Assembly: GCF_008271465.1 (NCBI RefSeq)
Contig: NZ_VMDU01000011.1
Location: forward strand, 1 to 64,000
Direction: 5' to 3'
Length of the DNA: 64,000 nt
Origin: Tabrizicola flagellatus
GTDB taxonomy: Bacteria > Pseudomonadota > Alphaproteobacteria > Rhodobacterales > Rhodobacteraceae
The position numbers were made by a program, and so were the translations under genes. The notes under the pieces were generated by a model, which was not told the origin of the DNA, did no database searches, and saw only the letters and a program-made list of their open reading frames with translations. Numbering within the stretch: the first letter of the stretch is position 1; each line of letters opens with the position of its first letter. Shown here piece by piece: positions 16,492 through 26,453 of this stretch.

Positions 16492-17361
16492 ATGATCCCC
16501 TTCCCCGACATATCTCCCAACCTGTTCGAGATCGAGATCTTCGGCATCACCCTGGCCCTGCGCTGGTATGCGCTGGCCTATATCGCGGGCATCCTGTTCG
16601 GATGGTGGATCGTGCTGCGCGCCATCCGCAATCCGGGGCTCTGGTCAGAAGCCGCCCCGATGACCGCCGAACAGGTCGAGCGCCTGCTCACCTGGATCAT
16701 CCTGGGCGTGATCCTGGGCGGGCGGCTGGGCTATGTGCTGTTCTACGACCTGCCGACCTATCTGGCCGATCCGTTGCAGATCGTGAAGGTCTGGGAGGGC
16801 GGCATGTCCTTCCACGGCGGCTTCCTTGGCGTCGTCGTCGCAGCCCTGTGGTTCGGCAGGCGCGAGAAGATCCCGCTTCTTTCGCTGGGCGATCTGATGG
16901 CGCTGGCGACTCCGGTCGGGCTGATGCTGGGCAGGCTGGCCAACTTCGTGAATGCCGAACTCTGGGGGCGTCCGACCAGCCTGCCCTGGGGTGTGATCTT
17001 CCCCGGCGATGCGGCGCAATATTGCCCGGAGGTCGAGGGCCTCTGCGCCCGCCACCCGAGCCAGCTGTACCAGGCGGGGCTGGAGGGGCTGCTGCTGGCG
17101 CTGGTCCTGTTCTGGCTGGCCTTCCGTGCGGGTGGGCTGAAGCGGCCGGGTCTGGTGATGGGGGTGTTCCTGACCGGCTACGGTCTGGCGCGCTTTGTGG
17201 TAGAGTTCGTGCGCCAGCCCGATGCGCAGTTCGTCAGCGAGGGCAATCCGATCGGCTGGGCCATCCAGTTCGGCGGCTGGGGCCTGACCATGGGCCAGCT
17301 TCTGTCGCTGCCGATGATCGCCGTGGGCCTCTGGTTCGCCTTGCGCGCCCGCAGGTCATGA
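16492..17361 (+). CDS. lgt: Prolipoprotein diacylglyceryl transferase
   Basis: A 289-residue inner-membrane enzyme that attaches diacylglycerol to the lipobox cysteine of prolipoproteins. Key family segments are [17 protein letters not shown], the catalytic-histidine loop [15 protein letters not shown] (about residues 101-115) and the Lgt signature [16 protein letters not shown] (about 145-160), with seven hydrophobic segments overall. The ATG at 16492 follows GAGGG. It overlaps the next gene by four bases (ATGA). Confidence 0.95.
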   Translation: MIPFPDISPNLFEIEIFGITLALRWYALAYIAGILFGWWIVLRAIRNPGLWSEAAPMTAEQVERLLTWIILGVILGGRLGYVLFYDLPTYLADPLQIVKVWEGGMSFHGGFLGVVVAALWFGRREKIPLLSLGDLMALATPVGLMLGRLANFVNAELWGRPTSLPWGVIFPGDAAQYCPEVEGLCARHPSQLYQAGLEGLLLALVLFWLAFRAGGLKRPGLVMGVFLTGYGLARFVVEFVRQPDAQFVSEGNPIGWAIQFGGWGLTMGQLLSLPMIAVGLWFALRARRS

Positions 17362-18410
17362 CCCCGCTTGCCCGCCTGATCGCCGAGCGCATCCGAGAGA
17401 CCGGGCCGATCAGCATCGCCGACTACATGGCCGAATGCCTGCTGCATCCGGTGCATGGCTATTACACCACGCGCGAGCCCTTCGGCGCGGCGGGCGACTT
17501 CACCACCGCACCCGAGATCAGCCAGATGTTCGGCGAACTCTTCGGCCTTGCCCTGGCGCAGGCCTGGGTGGACCGTGGGGCGCCCGACCCCTTCATCCTG
17601 GCCGAGCCCGGCCCCGGCCGGGGCACGCTGATGGCCGATGTGCTGCGCGCGACGCGCGGCGTGCCCGGCTTTCACGCCGCCCTGCGCCTGGTGCTGGTCG
17701 AGGCCTCGCCCCGGCTGCGCGCCCTGCAGGCCGAGCGGCTGGCCGACCACCGCCCGCAGTGGGTGGATCGGATCGAGGATCTGCCCGAAGGCCCGCTGTT
17801 CCTGATCGGCAACGAATTCCTCGACGCGCTGCCCATCCGGCAGTTCCTCCGCAGCCCCGAGGGATGGCGCGAGCGGCTGGTGGGCCTCATCGACGGGGCG
17901 CTGGCCTTCGGCCTGTCCGCGCCCCTGCCGGAGGTGCCCGACACCCCCGCCTTCCGCCACGCCGCAGAAGGTGCGCTGGTCGAGGACAACCTTCCCGCCC
18001 GGCTGGCCGTGGCCGAGGTCGCGCGCCGCATCGCACGCCACGGCGGGCTGGCCTGCTGGATCGACTACGGCGGCTGGAGGTCGCAGGGCGACACGCTCCA
18101 GGCGCTGCGCCACCATGCCTTCGACGATCCCCTGGCCCATCCGGGAGAGGCGGACCTGACCGCCCATGTCGATTTCGAGCCCCTGGCCGCGCTGGCCCCG
18201 GCCTGGGCATACGACACGCAAGGCGCGGTGCTGCGCCGGCTGGGCATCGATGCAAGGGCGGACCGCCTGGCGCAGGGGCTGACGGGGGCGCGGCTTGACA
18301 GCCACCGTGCCGCACATCGCCGCTTGACCGATCCGGCGGAAATGGGTTCGTTGTTCAAGGTGCTGGCCGTCACCTCGGCCGGTGCCCCGCCGCCCCCCGG
18401 ATTCGCCTGA
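17358..18410 (+). CDS. SAM-dependent methyltransferase, NDUFAF7/MidA-like
   Basis: A 350-residue class I methyltransferase of the COG1565 (DUF185) family. It opens with the conserved [20 protein letters not shown] and [20 protein letters not shown], then the SAM-binding [16 protein letters not shown] (about residues 78-93) and [13 protein letters not shown] (about 154-166). The mitochondrial relative NDUFAF7 methylates an arginine of a complex I subunit, so a role in complex I assembly is plausible but not shown. It overlaps lgt and abuts pgeF (TGATG), giving a tight three-gene operon. Confidence 0.88.
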   Translation: MTPLARLIAERIRETGPISIADYMAECLLHPVHGYYTTREPFGAAGDFTTAPEISQMFGELFGLALAQAWVDRGAPDPFILAEPGPGRGTLMADVLRATRGVPGFHAALRLVLVEASPRLRALQAERLADHRPQWVDRIEDLPEGPLFLIGNEFLDALPIRQFLRSPEGWRERLVGLIDGALAFGLSAPLPEVPDTPAFRHAAEGALVEDNLPARLAVAEVARRIARHGGLACWIDYGGWRSQGDTLQALRHHAFDDPLAHPGEADLTAHVDFEPLAALAPAWAYDTQGAVLRRLGIDARADRLAQGLTGARLDSHRAAHRRLTDPAEMGSLFKVLAVTSAGAPPPPGFA

Positions 18411-19168
18411 TGCCCTCGACCCTGGAAATCATCACCTCGGACGCGCTGGCAGCCCGCCATGGCTTCTTCACGCGCAAGGGCGGGGCGTCCTCGGGCATCT
18501 TCGCCGGGCTGAATTGCGGCACCGGCTCCTCGGACCAGACCGAGATCGTCGCGATCAACCGCGCCCGGGTGGCCGAGGCGATGGGCCTTGGCCCGGAGGC
18601 GCTGGTCACCGTGCACCAGGTCCATTCCGCCCGCGCCCTGCCCGTGACCGGCCCGTTGTCGATCCGCCCCGAGGCTGATGCCATGGTCACGGCCACGCCG
18701 GGCGTCCTTCTGGCGGTGCTGACGGCCGACTGCCAGCCGGTGCTGTTCGAGGACCCCGAGGCGCGGGTGATCGGCGCCGCCCATGCCGGCTGGCGCGGGT
18801 CGGTCGATGGCGTGCTGGAAGCGACGATCGAGGCGATGGAGGCCCTCGGCGCCCGCCGGTCGCGGATCAACGCCGTCATCGGCCCGACAATCAGCCAGGC
18901 GGCCTACGAGGTCGGCCCGGAATTCTTCGACCGCTTCCGCGCCGAGGACGAGGACAGCACTCGGTTCTTCGCCAACGGCCCGGGCGACCGGCTTTTGTTC
19001 GACCTGCCGGGCTATGGCCTTTACCGGCTGCGCGAAGCCGGGGTCGGCCATGCGGAATGGACCGGCCATTGCACCTACCGCGACCCCGAGCGTTTCTACT
19101 CCTTCCGTCGCACGACCCATTCGGGTGAGGCGGATTACGGGCGGCTGATCTCGACAATACGGCTATGA
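18410..19168 (+). CDS. pgeF: Peptidoglycan editing factor PgeF (multicopper polyphenol oxidoreductase/YfiH family)
   Basis: A 252-residue cytoplasmic protein of the YfiH family, which removes wrongly built muropeptide precursors. The metal-site residues lie in VHQVHSA, LTADCQPVLF (about residues 103-112), GAAHAGWRGSVDG (about 122-134) and GHCTYRDPERFYSFRR near the C-terminus. The start ATG overlaps the stop of the methyltransferase gene. The lgt-MidA-pgeF order is, as I recall it, common in Rhodobacteraceae. Confidence 0.9.
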   Translation: MPSTLEIITSDALAARHGFFTRKGGASSGIFAGLNCGTGSSDQTEIVAINRARVAEAMGLGPEALVTVHQVHSARALPVTGPLSIRPEADAMVTATPGVLLAVLTADCQPVLFEDPEARVIGAAHAGWRGSVDGVLEATIEAMEALGARRSRINAVIGPTISQAAYEVGPEFFDRFRAEDEDSTRFFANGPGDRLLFDLPGYGLYRLREAGVGHAEWTGHCTYRDPERFYSFRRTTHSGEADYGRLISTIRL

Positions 19169-19279
19169 TACGGCGAAAAGGGGCATGAAAATGCTCTGAT
19201 TGCTGCAAGGTTCTTCCCAAACCCTGCCGCAATCTCGGGTCAGCCTGCCCGCAAGGGTTGAATTTCGCCGGGACAAGAG

Positions 19280-19474
19280 ATGATCATCCAGATGAAGACC
19301 AAACGCCGCTGGATCCTGTCGATCCTGGAAACGGTCGGCGACGGGACCGACAGCCGTGTGGTGGCGCGCGCCAAGGTGCGCCAGACTTCGGGCCGGACCG
19401 TGACGTCGGGGCAGAAGGGTTTCGCGATGCGGCTGAAGTCGGCAACCCGGCAGGTCAGCGACGCCGCGCGCTAG
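19280..19474 (+). CDS. Small basic hypothetical protein (64 residues)
   Basis: No function recognised. The product is short and strongly basic, starting MIIQMKTKRRWILSILETVG; the first 20 residues could form an amphipathic helix. The ATG at 19280 follows GACAAGAG. I recall similar short K/R-rich proteins beginning MKTKRR in this family of bacteria, but cannot name one. It lies between pgeF and the convergent lrp gene, whose stop is only three bases away. Confidence 0.5.
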   Translation: MIIQMKTKRRWILSILETVGDGTDSRVVARAKVRQTSGRTVTSGQKGFAMRLKSATRQVSDAAR

Positions 19475-19477
19475 CCG

Positions 19478-19978
19478 TCAGGCGTTCCTGGCCAGCCGCG
19501 CCTCGAGGACATCGAAGGGCAGGCCGGGTTCGTCCTTGGCGCAGCGGATCACCAGGCTGGTCTTGACGTTGGCCACATGATCCGCGCGCAGCAGCTCTTC
19601 GGTCAGGAAGCTCTGGAAGGTGGACAGATCCGGCGAGACGCATTTCAGGATGAAGTCGATCTCGCCGTTCAGCATGTGACATTCGCGGACCAGCGGCCAT
19701 GCCCGGCACCGCGCCTCGAAGGCGGCGAGGTCGGCCTCGGCCTGCGAGTTCAGGCGCACCATGGCAAAGACCTGCACCTCGAAACCCAGTTCCCGCGCAT
19801 TGATGTCGGCGTGATAGCCTCGGATGTAGCCCTGCTCTTCCAGCCCGCGGACGCGGCGCAGGCAGGGCGGCGCGGAAATGCCGACGCGGCTGGCAAGCTC
19901 CACGTTCGTCATCCGGCCGTCCGCCTGAAGTTCCGCCAGGATCTGACGGTCGATGGGATCCAGCTTGTGCGCGACCAT
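19478..19978 (-). CDS. Lrp/AsnC-family transcriptional regulator
   Basis: A 166-residue regulator with an N-terminal helix-turn-helix (LDPIDRQILAELQADGRMTN, then VELASRVGISAPPCLRRVRG) and a C-terminal RAM effector domain from about residue 70 (VFAMVRLNSQAEADLAAFEA). Such proteins sense amino acids and form octamers. It is transcribed away from trxB, and the shared 180-base gap holds two TTGCGCAA palindromes that probably form its binding region. Confidence 0.9.
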   Translation of the reverse strand: MVAHKLDPIDRQILAELQADGRMTNVELASRVGISAPPCLRRVRGLEEQGYIRGYHADINARELGFEVQVFAMVRLNSQAEADLAAFEARCRAWPLVRECHMLNGEIDFILKCVSPDLSTFQSFLTEELLRADHVANVKTSLVIRCAKDEPGLPFDVLEARLARNA

Positions 19979-20019
19979 GGTGCCTCCGTTCCATGACTTA
20001 CTTACGCGCCGGGCATCGG

Positions 20020-20066
20020 TTGCGCAATATTATTTCAACATTGCGCAAGATTGCGATGCATGCATC
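20020..20066. promoter_or_regulatory. Probable Lrp-family operator between lrp and trxB
   Basis: Two identical perfect palindromes TTGCGCAA lie at 20020-20027 and 20041-20048, 21 bases apart (two helical turns, same face). A third perfect palindrome GATGCATGCATC follows at 20055-20066. The intervening TATTATTTCAACA is the most AT-rich stretch nearby. Spacing of about two turns suits an Lrp dimer array. Confidence 0.55.
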
Positions 20067-20159
20067 CTCGGCAAGGCGGCCATGCGGGGGCTTTCGGCGC
20101 GGACTGCTGATGGATATATCGGGATACTGATATGGGGATCCTGATTTCCGGGGGACAGC

Positions 20160-21098
20160 ATGGGCGAGACGCGGCACACCAAGGTTCTGATCATCGGCTC
20201 GGGCCCGGCCGGATACACCGCCGCGGTCTATTCGGCCCGCGCCATGCTGGAGCCGATCCTGATCCAGGGCCTGCAACCCGGCGGGCAGCTGACCATCACG
20301 ACCGAGGTCGAGAACTGGCCCGGGGATCACTCGGTGCAGGGGCCGGACCTGATGATGCGGATGGAAGAGCACGCAAAGGCGATGGGAGCTGAGGTGATCG
20401 CGGACTACATCACGTCGCTCGACCTGTCGAAGCGGCCCTTCGTGGCGACAGCGGACAGCGGGACAATCTACACGGCGGATGCGGTGATCCTCGCCACGGG
20501 GGCGCAGGCGAAGTGGCTGGGACTGCCGAGCGAGGAGAAGTTCAAGGGTTTCGGCGTGTCGGCCTGCGCGACCTGCGACGGGTTCTTCTATCGCGGCAAG
20601 CAGGTCGTGGTGATCGGGGGCGGCAATACCGCCGTCGAGGAGGCGCTGTTCCTGACCAACTTCGCGTCGAAGGTGACCGTGATCCACCGCCGCGACAGTT
20701 TCCGGGCCGAGAAGATCATGCAGGAGCGCCTGTTCAGGAACCCGAAGATCGAGGTGGTCTGGGATACCGAGGTGGTCGAGATCCTGGGCACCGAGGCACC
20801 CCTGAGCGTGACGGGCGTGCGGGTGCGGAACGTGAAGACGGGGTCGGAGGGGGTGATCCCCTGCGACGGGTTCTTCGTGGCGATCGGGCACGCGCCGGCG
20901 TCGGAGCTGGTGAAGGATCAGTTGCCCTTGCATTCGGGGGGCTATGTGGTGGTCGAACCCGGCTCGACCCGGACCGCGATCCCGGGGGTCTTCGCGGCGG
21001 GGGACCTGACGGACCACGTCTATCGGCAGGCGGTGACCAGCGCCGGGATGGGCTGCATGGCGGCCCTGGATGCCGAGAAGTTCCTGGCGGGGCATTGA
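20160..21098 (+). CDS. trxB: Thioredoxin-disulfide reductase
   Basis: A 312-residue FAD enzyme that reduces thioredoxin with NADPH. The FAD dinucleotide fold is at the start ([20 protein letters not shown]), the redox disulfide is CATC (C136, C139), the NADPH site is [17 protein letters not shown], and the C-terminal FAD motif is [20 protein letters not shown]. Length is standard for low-molecular-weight TrxB. Divergence from an Lrp regulator suggests regulation by it. A short ACCTG/CAGGT hairpin followed by TTTT at 21104-21122 may end the transcript. Confidence 0.95.
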   Translation: MGETRHTKVLIIGSGPAGYTAAVYSARAMLEPILIQGLQPGGQLTITTEVENWPGDHSVQGPDLMMRMEEHAKAMGAEVIADYITSLDLSKRPFVATADSGTIYTADAVILATGAQAKWLGLPSEEKFKGFGVSACATCDGFFYRGKQVVVIGGGNTAVEEALFLTNFASKVTVIHRRDSFRAEKIMQERLFRNPKIEVVWDTEVVEILGTEAPLSVTGVRVRNVKTGSEGVIPCDGFFVAIGHAPASELVKDQLPLHSGGYVVVEPGSTRTAIPGVFAAGDLTDHVYRQAVTSAGMGCMAALDAEKFLAGH

Positions 21099-21182
21099 GC
21101 CAGACCTGCCTGGACAGGTTTTCGGCCCCGTGGAAATCTAGGGATTGGCCGCGGGTATTCAGGATCTCCTGACACTCGGCAC

Positions 21183-21222
21183 GTCGTGCGCCTGCGGCTT
21201 CTCCTCGCAGGGGACGAGCGCA
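21183..21222. repeat. Interspersed short repeat, partial copy D
   Basis: Positions from TCGTGCGCCTGCGGCTTCTC onward match copies B and C at about 21 of 23 bases (they read TCGTGCGCCTTCGGCTTCTC). Only this half of the repeat is obvious here. It lies between the convergent ends of trxB and the LysR gene. Confidence 0.5.
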
Positions 21223-21230
21223 TCGCGCGG

Positions 21231-22073
21231 CTAGCGCCGGACCTTTTCCGCCACGAAGGACGCCAGCGCCTGCACGGCCGCGGGCGCGCGAGGACGGGTC
21301 AGGAGCGCGATCTCGGCCTCGGCCAGAGGGGGGAAGCCGTCCTGCACCACCAGGCCCGGAGGCACCATCGCCTGGGGCATCACCGTCGCACCGAGGCCCG
21401 CCCGGACCGCCGCGACGGCCCCCGCGAAGGAGGGCGAGGTGTAGACGCCGAGCCAGGCCAGACCCGCTGCCTCCAGCGCCCCCGTGGCGCGCGCGCGATA
21501 GACGCAGGGCGCCGGGCTGAGGACCAGGGGCACGGGCCGCAGACCGGCGTCGAAGCCGGGTGATGAGACCCAGACCAGCCGTTCCCGCCACAGTGCACGT
21601 GAGCCGGGATAGGGTCGGCCCGGATCCTGCTTGACCACGATCAGGTCCTGCTCGCCCGCCTCGAACTCGGCGATCAGCGGCAGGGTCAGCTGGCAGGTGA
21701 CGTGCAGCTCGACCGCCGGGTGGGCGGCGGCAAAGACGCCCAGGATCTCGGGAAGGTAGAAACTGGCAAAGTCCTCGGGGCTGCCGAAGCGCACCAGACC
21801 GGCAAGGTCGGGCGCGCGGAACCGGGCGAGCATCGCGTCGGCCTGCGCCACCATGGCGCGGGCATCGGGCAGAAGCCTTTCGCCCTCCGGCGTCAGCGCG
21901 ACATTGCGGGTGTCGCGGGCAAGGAGCCGGACGCCCAGCGCCGCCTCCAGCCTGGCCAGTTGACCCGAGACGGCCGATTGCGACCGCCCGACCCGGCCCG
22001 CCGTGCGGCTGAAACTGCGCGTCTCGGCAAGGCTGACGAAGGTGCGCAGAAGCTGGGTATCAACGTCGTGCAT
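21231..22073 (-). CDS. LysR-family transcriptional regulator
   Basis: A 280-residue regulator with an N-terminal winged helix (LLRTFVSLAETRSFSRTAGR, then QSAVSGQLARLEAALGVRLL) and a periplasmic-binding-like effector domain from about residue 90. It diverges from the SbtA-type bicarbonate permease with 103 bases between the starts, the classic LysR arrangement, so the permease is the likely target. In cyanobacteria CmpR/NdhR-type LysR proteins control sbtA, which makes the pairing functionally plausible. No sharp T-N11-A box stands out. Confidence 0.9.
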   Translation of the reverse strand: MHDVDTQLLRTFVSLAETRSFSRTAGRVGRSQSAVSGQLARLEAALGVRLLARDTRNVALTPEGERLLPDARAMVAQADAMLARFRAPDLAGLVRFGSPEDFASFYLPEILGVFAAAHPAVELHVTCQLTLPLIAEFEAGEQDLIVVKQDPGRPYPGSRALWRERLVWVSSPGFDAGLRPVPLVLSPAPCVYRARATGALEAAGLAWLGVYTSPSFAGAVAAVRAGLGATVMPQAMVPPGLVVQDGFPPLAEAEIALLTRPRAPAAVQALASFVAEKVRR

Positions 22074-22176
22074 CGCAATCCAATCTGTCAGACCGATCAG
22101 TCATATCTGAATTTTCCGTTTCTCTTTTCAATAGCCGCAGCGCAGAAACCTGGCGCCTGAAACCCTGGAGACAGTC

Positions 22177-23148
22177 ATGGATACCGCTGTTCTGATCGAG
22201 AACCTGATCTCGCCCATCACCCTGGCCTTCCTGCTGGGGATCCTCGCCACCCTGATCCGGTCGGACCTGGAGATCCCCGAGCCGGTGATCCGCATCTTTG
22301 CGATCTTCCTTCTGTTCTCCATTGGCCTGCAGGGCGGGCGCGAGCTGGCGAGTTCGGACCTGTCAGGGATCGGACCGGCGGTTCTGGTCACGCTGGCGAT
22401 CGTGCTGGGCGTGCCCGGCCTTGCCTATCTGGTGGCCCGGCTGGGGCTGGGGCTGGACATCCGCAACGCGGCGGGTGTGGCGGCGCTATACGGATCCGTT
22501 TCGTCGGTCACCTTTCTGGTGGCGCGGAGCTACAGCGAAAGCATGGGCTACCCGATGGAGGGGTTCATCACCGGGCTGGTGGCGCTGATGGAACTGGGGA
22601 TCCTGGTGGCGCTGTTCTACGGCCGGCTGGCGCTGGCCCGGGCCGAAGGGGCAAGCGGCGCGCCGCTGTCGGCGATCCTGCTGGAGACGCTGCGGGGTCG
22701 GGGGCTGCTTCTGCTGGGCGGCGGGATGGTGATCGGCGCGGCCATCGGCGAGAAGAACTTCGCCAAGATCGAGCCGTTCTTCGTCGACCTGTTCCGGGGC
22801 GTTCTGGTGCTGTTCATCCTGGAAATGGGGATGACCGCCGCACGGCAGCTGAAGGATTTCGCGAATGTCGGGGGCCGGATGGTGGTGTTCGGCCTGGTGA
22901 TGCCGCTGGTCCACGGGTTCATCGTCACCGGCCTGGCCACGACGGCGGGGCTGTCGGTGGGATCGGTCTTCGTGCTGGGCGCGGTGGCGGCTTCGGCGAG
23001 TTACATCGACGCCCCCGCCGCAGTGCGCGCGACCTTCCCCGAGGCGAACCCGGGGATCTACCTGACGGCATCCCTGGGGATCACCTTTCCGTTCATGCTC
23101 CTGGCCGGGATCCCGATCATCTACCAGATGGCGGTGTTCTGGGCCTGA
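22177..23148 (+). CDS. SbtA-family sodium-dependent bicarbonate permease
   Basis: A 323-residue inner-membrane protein of the SbtA (DUF897) family with about ten hydrophobic segments in two inverted halves. Recognisable family stretches are FLLFSIGLQGGRELASSDLS (about residues 47-66), YGSVSSVTFLVARSYSESMG (about 108-127), and in the second half LGAVAASASYIDAPAAVRAT and LTASLGITFPFMLLAGIPIY-like text near the end. It is shorter than cyanobacterial SbtA because the central cytoplasmic loop is reduced. No SbtB (PII-like) gene is adjacent. Substrate is inferred from family only. Confidence 0.87.
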   Translation: MDTAVLIENLISPITLAFLLGILATLIRSDLEIPEPVIRIFAIFLLFSIGLQGGRELASSDLSGIGPAVLVTLAIVLGVPGLAYLVARLGLGLDIRNAAGVAALYGSVSSVTFLVARSYSESMGYPMEGFITGLVALMELGILVALFYGRLALARAEGASGAPLSAILLETLRGRGLLLLGGGMVIGAAIGEKNFAKIEPFFVDLFRGVLVLFILEMGMTAARQLKDFANVGGRMVVFGLVMPLVHGFIVTGLATTAGLSVGSVFVLGAVAASASYIDAPAAVRATFPEANPGIYLTASLGITFPFMLLAGIPIIYQMAVFWA

Positions 23149-23182
23149 CCCAAGGGGCGGCGGCGGCACGGGACACGGCGGG

Positions 23183-24235
<1,053 letters not shown>

Positions 24236-24252
24236 GGGTTTCCTCCCCCCGG

Positions 24253-25038
24253 TTAAACCTGTTCCGGAAAGCGCCAGCTTTCCGCTTCGGCGGCGATCTT
24301 CGCCGCGATGTCCTTTATCATCGGCGCCTGGGCGCCCAGTTCCTCCAGAGTCGTCCGCGCCGTGGTCGAGGTGACCGACAAGGCCCCCATCACCCTTCCC
24401 CCGCGCGAGAGAATCGGCACTGCGCAGCAGATGATTCCCGCCTCGTGCTCTTCCCGGTCCCAGGCGTGGCCGCGTTGGCGAATCGCTTCCAGTTCCTTCA
24501 GCAATTCCTCGCGGCTGGCCAGCGTCTGCGGGGTGAAGCGGTGGAAGGACTGGCGGGCAAGCGCCGCCTCCAGCGCCTCGGGCGGCAGCCAGGCGAGCAT
24601 CGCCTTGCCGACGCCGGTGCAGTAGGCGGGGCCGACCTTTCCGGCCTGGGCGAACATCTCGACCGGCTTCGCGGCATTGCGCTTGTCGACATAGAGGACC
24701 TGGCCGAGGTCCATCTGGGCGAGATGGATCGTCTCGCCGGTTTTCGCCGCCAGTTCATCAAGATAGGGCCGCGCGATGGGCGCGAGCGAGGATTGCGACC
24801 AGGCCGCATGGGCCAGCCGCACGAGGCGGACGCCCAGCGCATAGGTGCCGGTGTCGGGGTCGAGCGTCAGCATGCCCTGATGCGTCAGGGTCTGCAGAAG
24901 CCGGTAGAGCGTGGCCTTGGGATAGGCGGACTGGGACAGCAGATCGGAAAAGCGCACGGGGCGGCCGTGGCTGGCCACCATGTCCAGGACATCCAGCGCC
25001 TTGCCCACCGTGCCGTCGGCATGTCCCTCTGCGCCCAT
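24253..25038 (-). CDS. IclR-family transcriptional regulator of the galactoside cluster
   Basis: A 261-residue regulator. The N-terminal winged helix reads [20 protein letters not shown] and [19 protein letters not shown], and the ligand-binding GAF-like IclR domain runs from about residue 85 ([19 protein letters not shown] ... [18 protein letters not shown]). The start at 25038 follows GGGAGGGG. It is divergent from the solute-binding protein gene and upstream of the ATPase gene, so it probably controls both arms of the galactoside regulon in response to a sugar or galactonate derivative. Confidence 0.9.
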   Translation of the reverse strand: MGAEGHADGTVGKALDVLDMVASHGRPVRFSDLLSQSAYPKATLYRLLQTLTHQGMLTLDPDTGTYALGVRLVRLAHAAWSQSSLAPIARPYLDELAAKTGETIHLAQMDLGQVLYVDKRNAAKPVEMFAQAGKVGPAYCTGVGKAMLAWLPPEALEAALARQSFHRFTPQTLASREELLKELEAIRQRGHAWDREEHEAGIICCAVPILSRGGRVMGALSVTSTTARTTLEELGAQAPMIKDIAAKIAAEAESWRFPEQV

Positions 25039-25108
25039 CGCCCCTCCCGCAACGTCGTTGTTGACAGCCTAGACGATAGCGCACATAGTTTTCAATATTC
25101 AAGACTAA

Positions 25109-25125
25109 GTTTCAAATAGTGAAAC
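25109..25125. promoter_or_regulatory. Probable IclR operator in the divergent galactoside promoter
   Basis: Perfect inverted repeat GTTTCA-N5-TGAAAC, 17 bases upstream of the binding-protein ATG at 25142. A degenerate second copy lies at 25088-25104 (GTTTTCAATATTCAAGAC). The whole stretch 25075-25127 is strikingly AT-rich for this genome, as expected of a divergent promoter. Confidence 0.55.
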
Positions 25126-25141
25126 CAAACGGGAGGAAACC

Positions 25142-26395
25142 ATGGTTCACAAACTGACGGGCGCGCTTGCGCTCGGGGCGGTGTTGATGCTGTCCACTTC
25201 GGCCTTCGCGCAGGACAAGCGCGTCGTCACCTGGAACGCGGACTACGACCCGATTCCGCTGGCCGCCGCCGAAGCCCTGATCGCCGATTTCGAGGCCGCG
25301 AACCCCGACATCGACATCCAGATGACCAACTTCGACCACGAGGCCTACAAGAACGCGATCCGCAACTTCCTGACCGCGGACCCGCCGGACCTGGCCAACT
25401 GGTATGCCGCGAACCGGATGCGTCCCTTCGTCGAGGCGGGCCTGTTCGCCGACATCACCGACGTGTGGGAAGCCAACGGGCTGAAGGACGCGCTCGCCTC
25501 TTCCGTGCCGTCGGCCTCGATCGACGGCAAGTTCTATGCCATCCCCTACACCTACTATCAGTGGGGCATCTACTACAACCGCGACGCCTACAAGGCGGCG
25601 GGTGTCGAGGTTCCGGGGCCGGAAGGCTTGACCTGGGATCAGTTCCTGGCCAACTGCGAGAAGTTCAAGGCCGCGGGCATCGACTGCGTGACGACGGGCT
25701 CGTCGGCGCTGTGGCCGGTGGCGGGCATCTTCGACTATGTCTCGATGCGCACCAACGGCTACCAGTTCCACTCTGACCTCGCCGCCGGCAAGATCTCGTG
25801 GACCTCGCCGGAAGTGGCGGCGGTGTTCGAGAACTTCGGCAAGCTGCAACCCTTCGTCACCGCGAACCATGCCGCGATCGACTGGCAGGACGCGGCGGCG
25901 CTGCTGGTGCAGGGCAAGGCCGCGAACTACGTCATGGGCAACTTCGCCGTCGGCGTCTTCAAGGAAGGCGGGATGACGAACGACAACCTCGGCTTCATGG
26001 TGTTCCCGGAAATCACCCCCGGCATCCCGCGCGCCGAGGAAGCGCCGACCGACACGATCCACCTGACCTCGGGCGCGAAGAACCCCGAGGATGCGAAGAA
26101 GTTCCTGGCCTTCATGGCCTCGGCCGAAGCGCAGACAAAGTGGAACGCGGCGGTAGGGCAACTCCCCACCAACAAGAACGCCTCGGTCGATGCGGCCGAT
26201 CCGTTCCTGACCGCCGGCTTCCAGGCGCTGTCCACCGCGACGGGCGGCATCGCCCAGTTCTGGGACCGCGACGCGGATGCCGAATATGCCAAGGTCGGCA
26301 TGGAAGGCTTCCAGCAGTTCCTGGTGCAGCCCGACCAGCTTCCGGCGATCCTTGACCGCCTGGAGCAGACCCGTCTGCGGCTTTATCCGCAGTGA
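25142..26395 (+). CDS. Sugar ABC transporter substrate-binding protein (CUT1 family)
   Basis: A 417-residue periplasmic binding protein with a clean signal peptide (MVHKLTGALALGAVLMLSTS, cleavage after AFA about residue 23). The mature protein is of extracellular solute-binding family 1: FEAANPDIDIQMTNFDHEAY near residue 55, then IPYTYYQWGIYYNRDAYKAA around 135-154. GGGAGGAAAC precedes the ATG. As first gene of the run leading to beta-galactosidase and galactonate enzymes, it most likely binds galactose or a galactoside; specificity is inferred from context only. Confidence 0.9.
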   Translation: MVHKLTGALALGAVLMLSTSAFAQDKRVVTWNADYDPIPLAAAEALIADFEAANPDIDIQMTNFDHEAYKNAIRNFLTADPPDLANWYAANRMRPFVEAGLFADITDVWEANGLKDALASSVPSASIDGKFYAIPYTYYQWGIYYNRDAYKAAGVEVPGPEGLTWDQFLANCEKFKAAGIDCVTTGSSALWPVAGIFDYVSMRTNGYQFHSDLAAGKISWTSPEVAAVFENFGKLQPFVTANHAAIDWQDAAALLVQGKAANYVMGNFAVGVFKEGGMTNDNLGFMVFPEITPGIPRAEEAPTDTIHLTSGAKNPEDAKKFLAFMASAEAQTKWNAAVGQLPTNKNASVDAADPFLTAGFQALSTATGGIAQFWDRDADAEYAKVGMEGFQQFLVQPDQLPAILDRLEQTRLRLYPQ

Positions 26396-26453
26396 TCTGA
26401 CGACCTGGGCGCCTCCCGATCCGGGGGGCGCCCTTCCGAGTCCGGGGGGAGAG

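Noticed and set aside
22074-22176. Search for a clear LysR T-N11-A box between the LysR and SbtA genes
   Set aside because: Several weak TCAG/CTGA-like repeats are present (around 22090-22115), but none gives a convincing symmetrical site.
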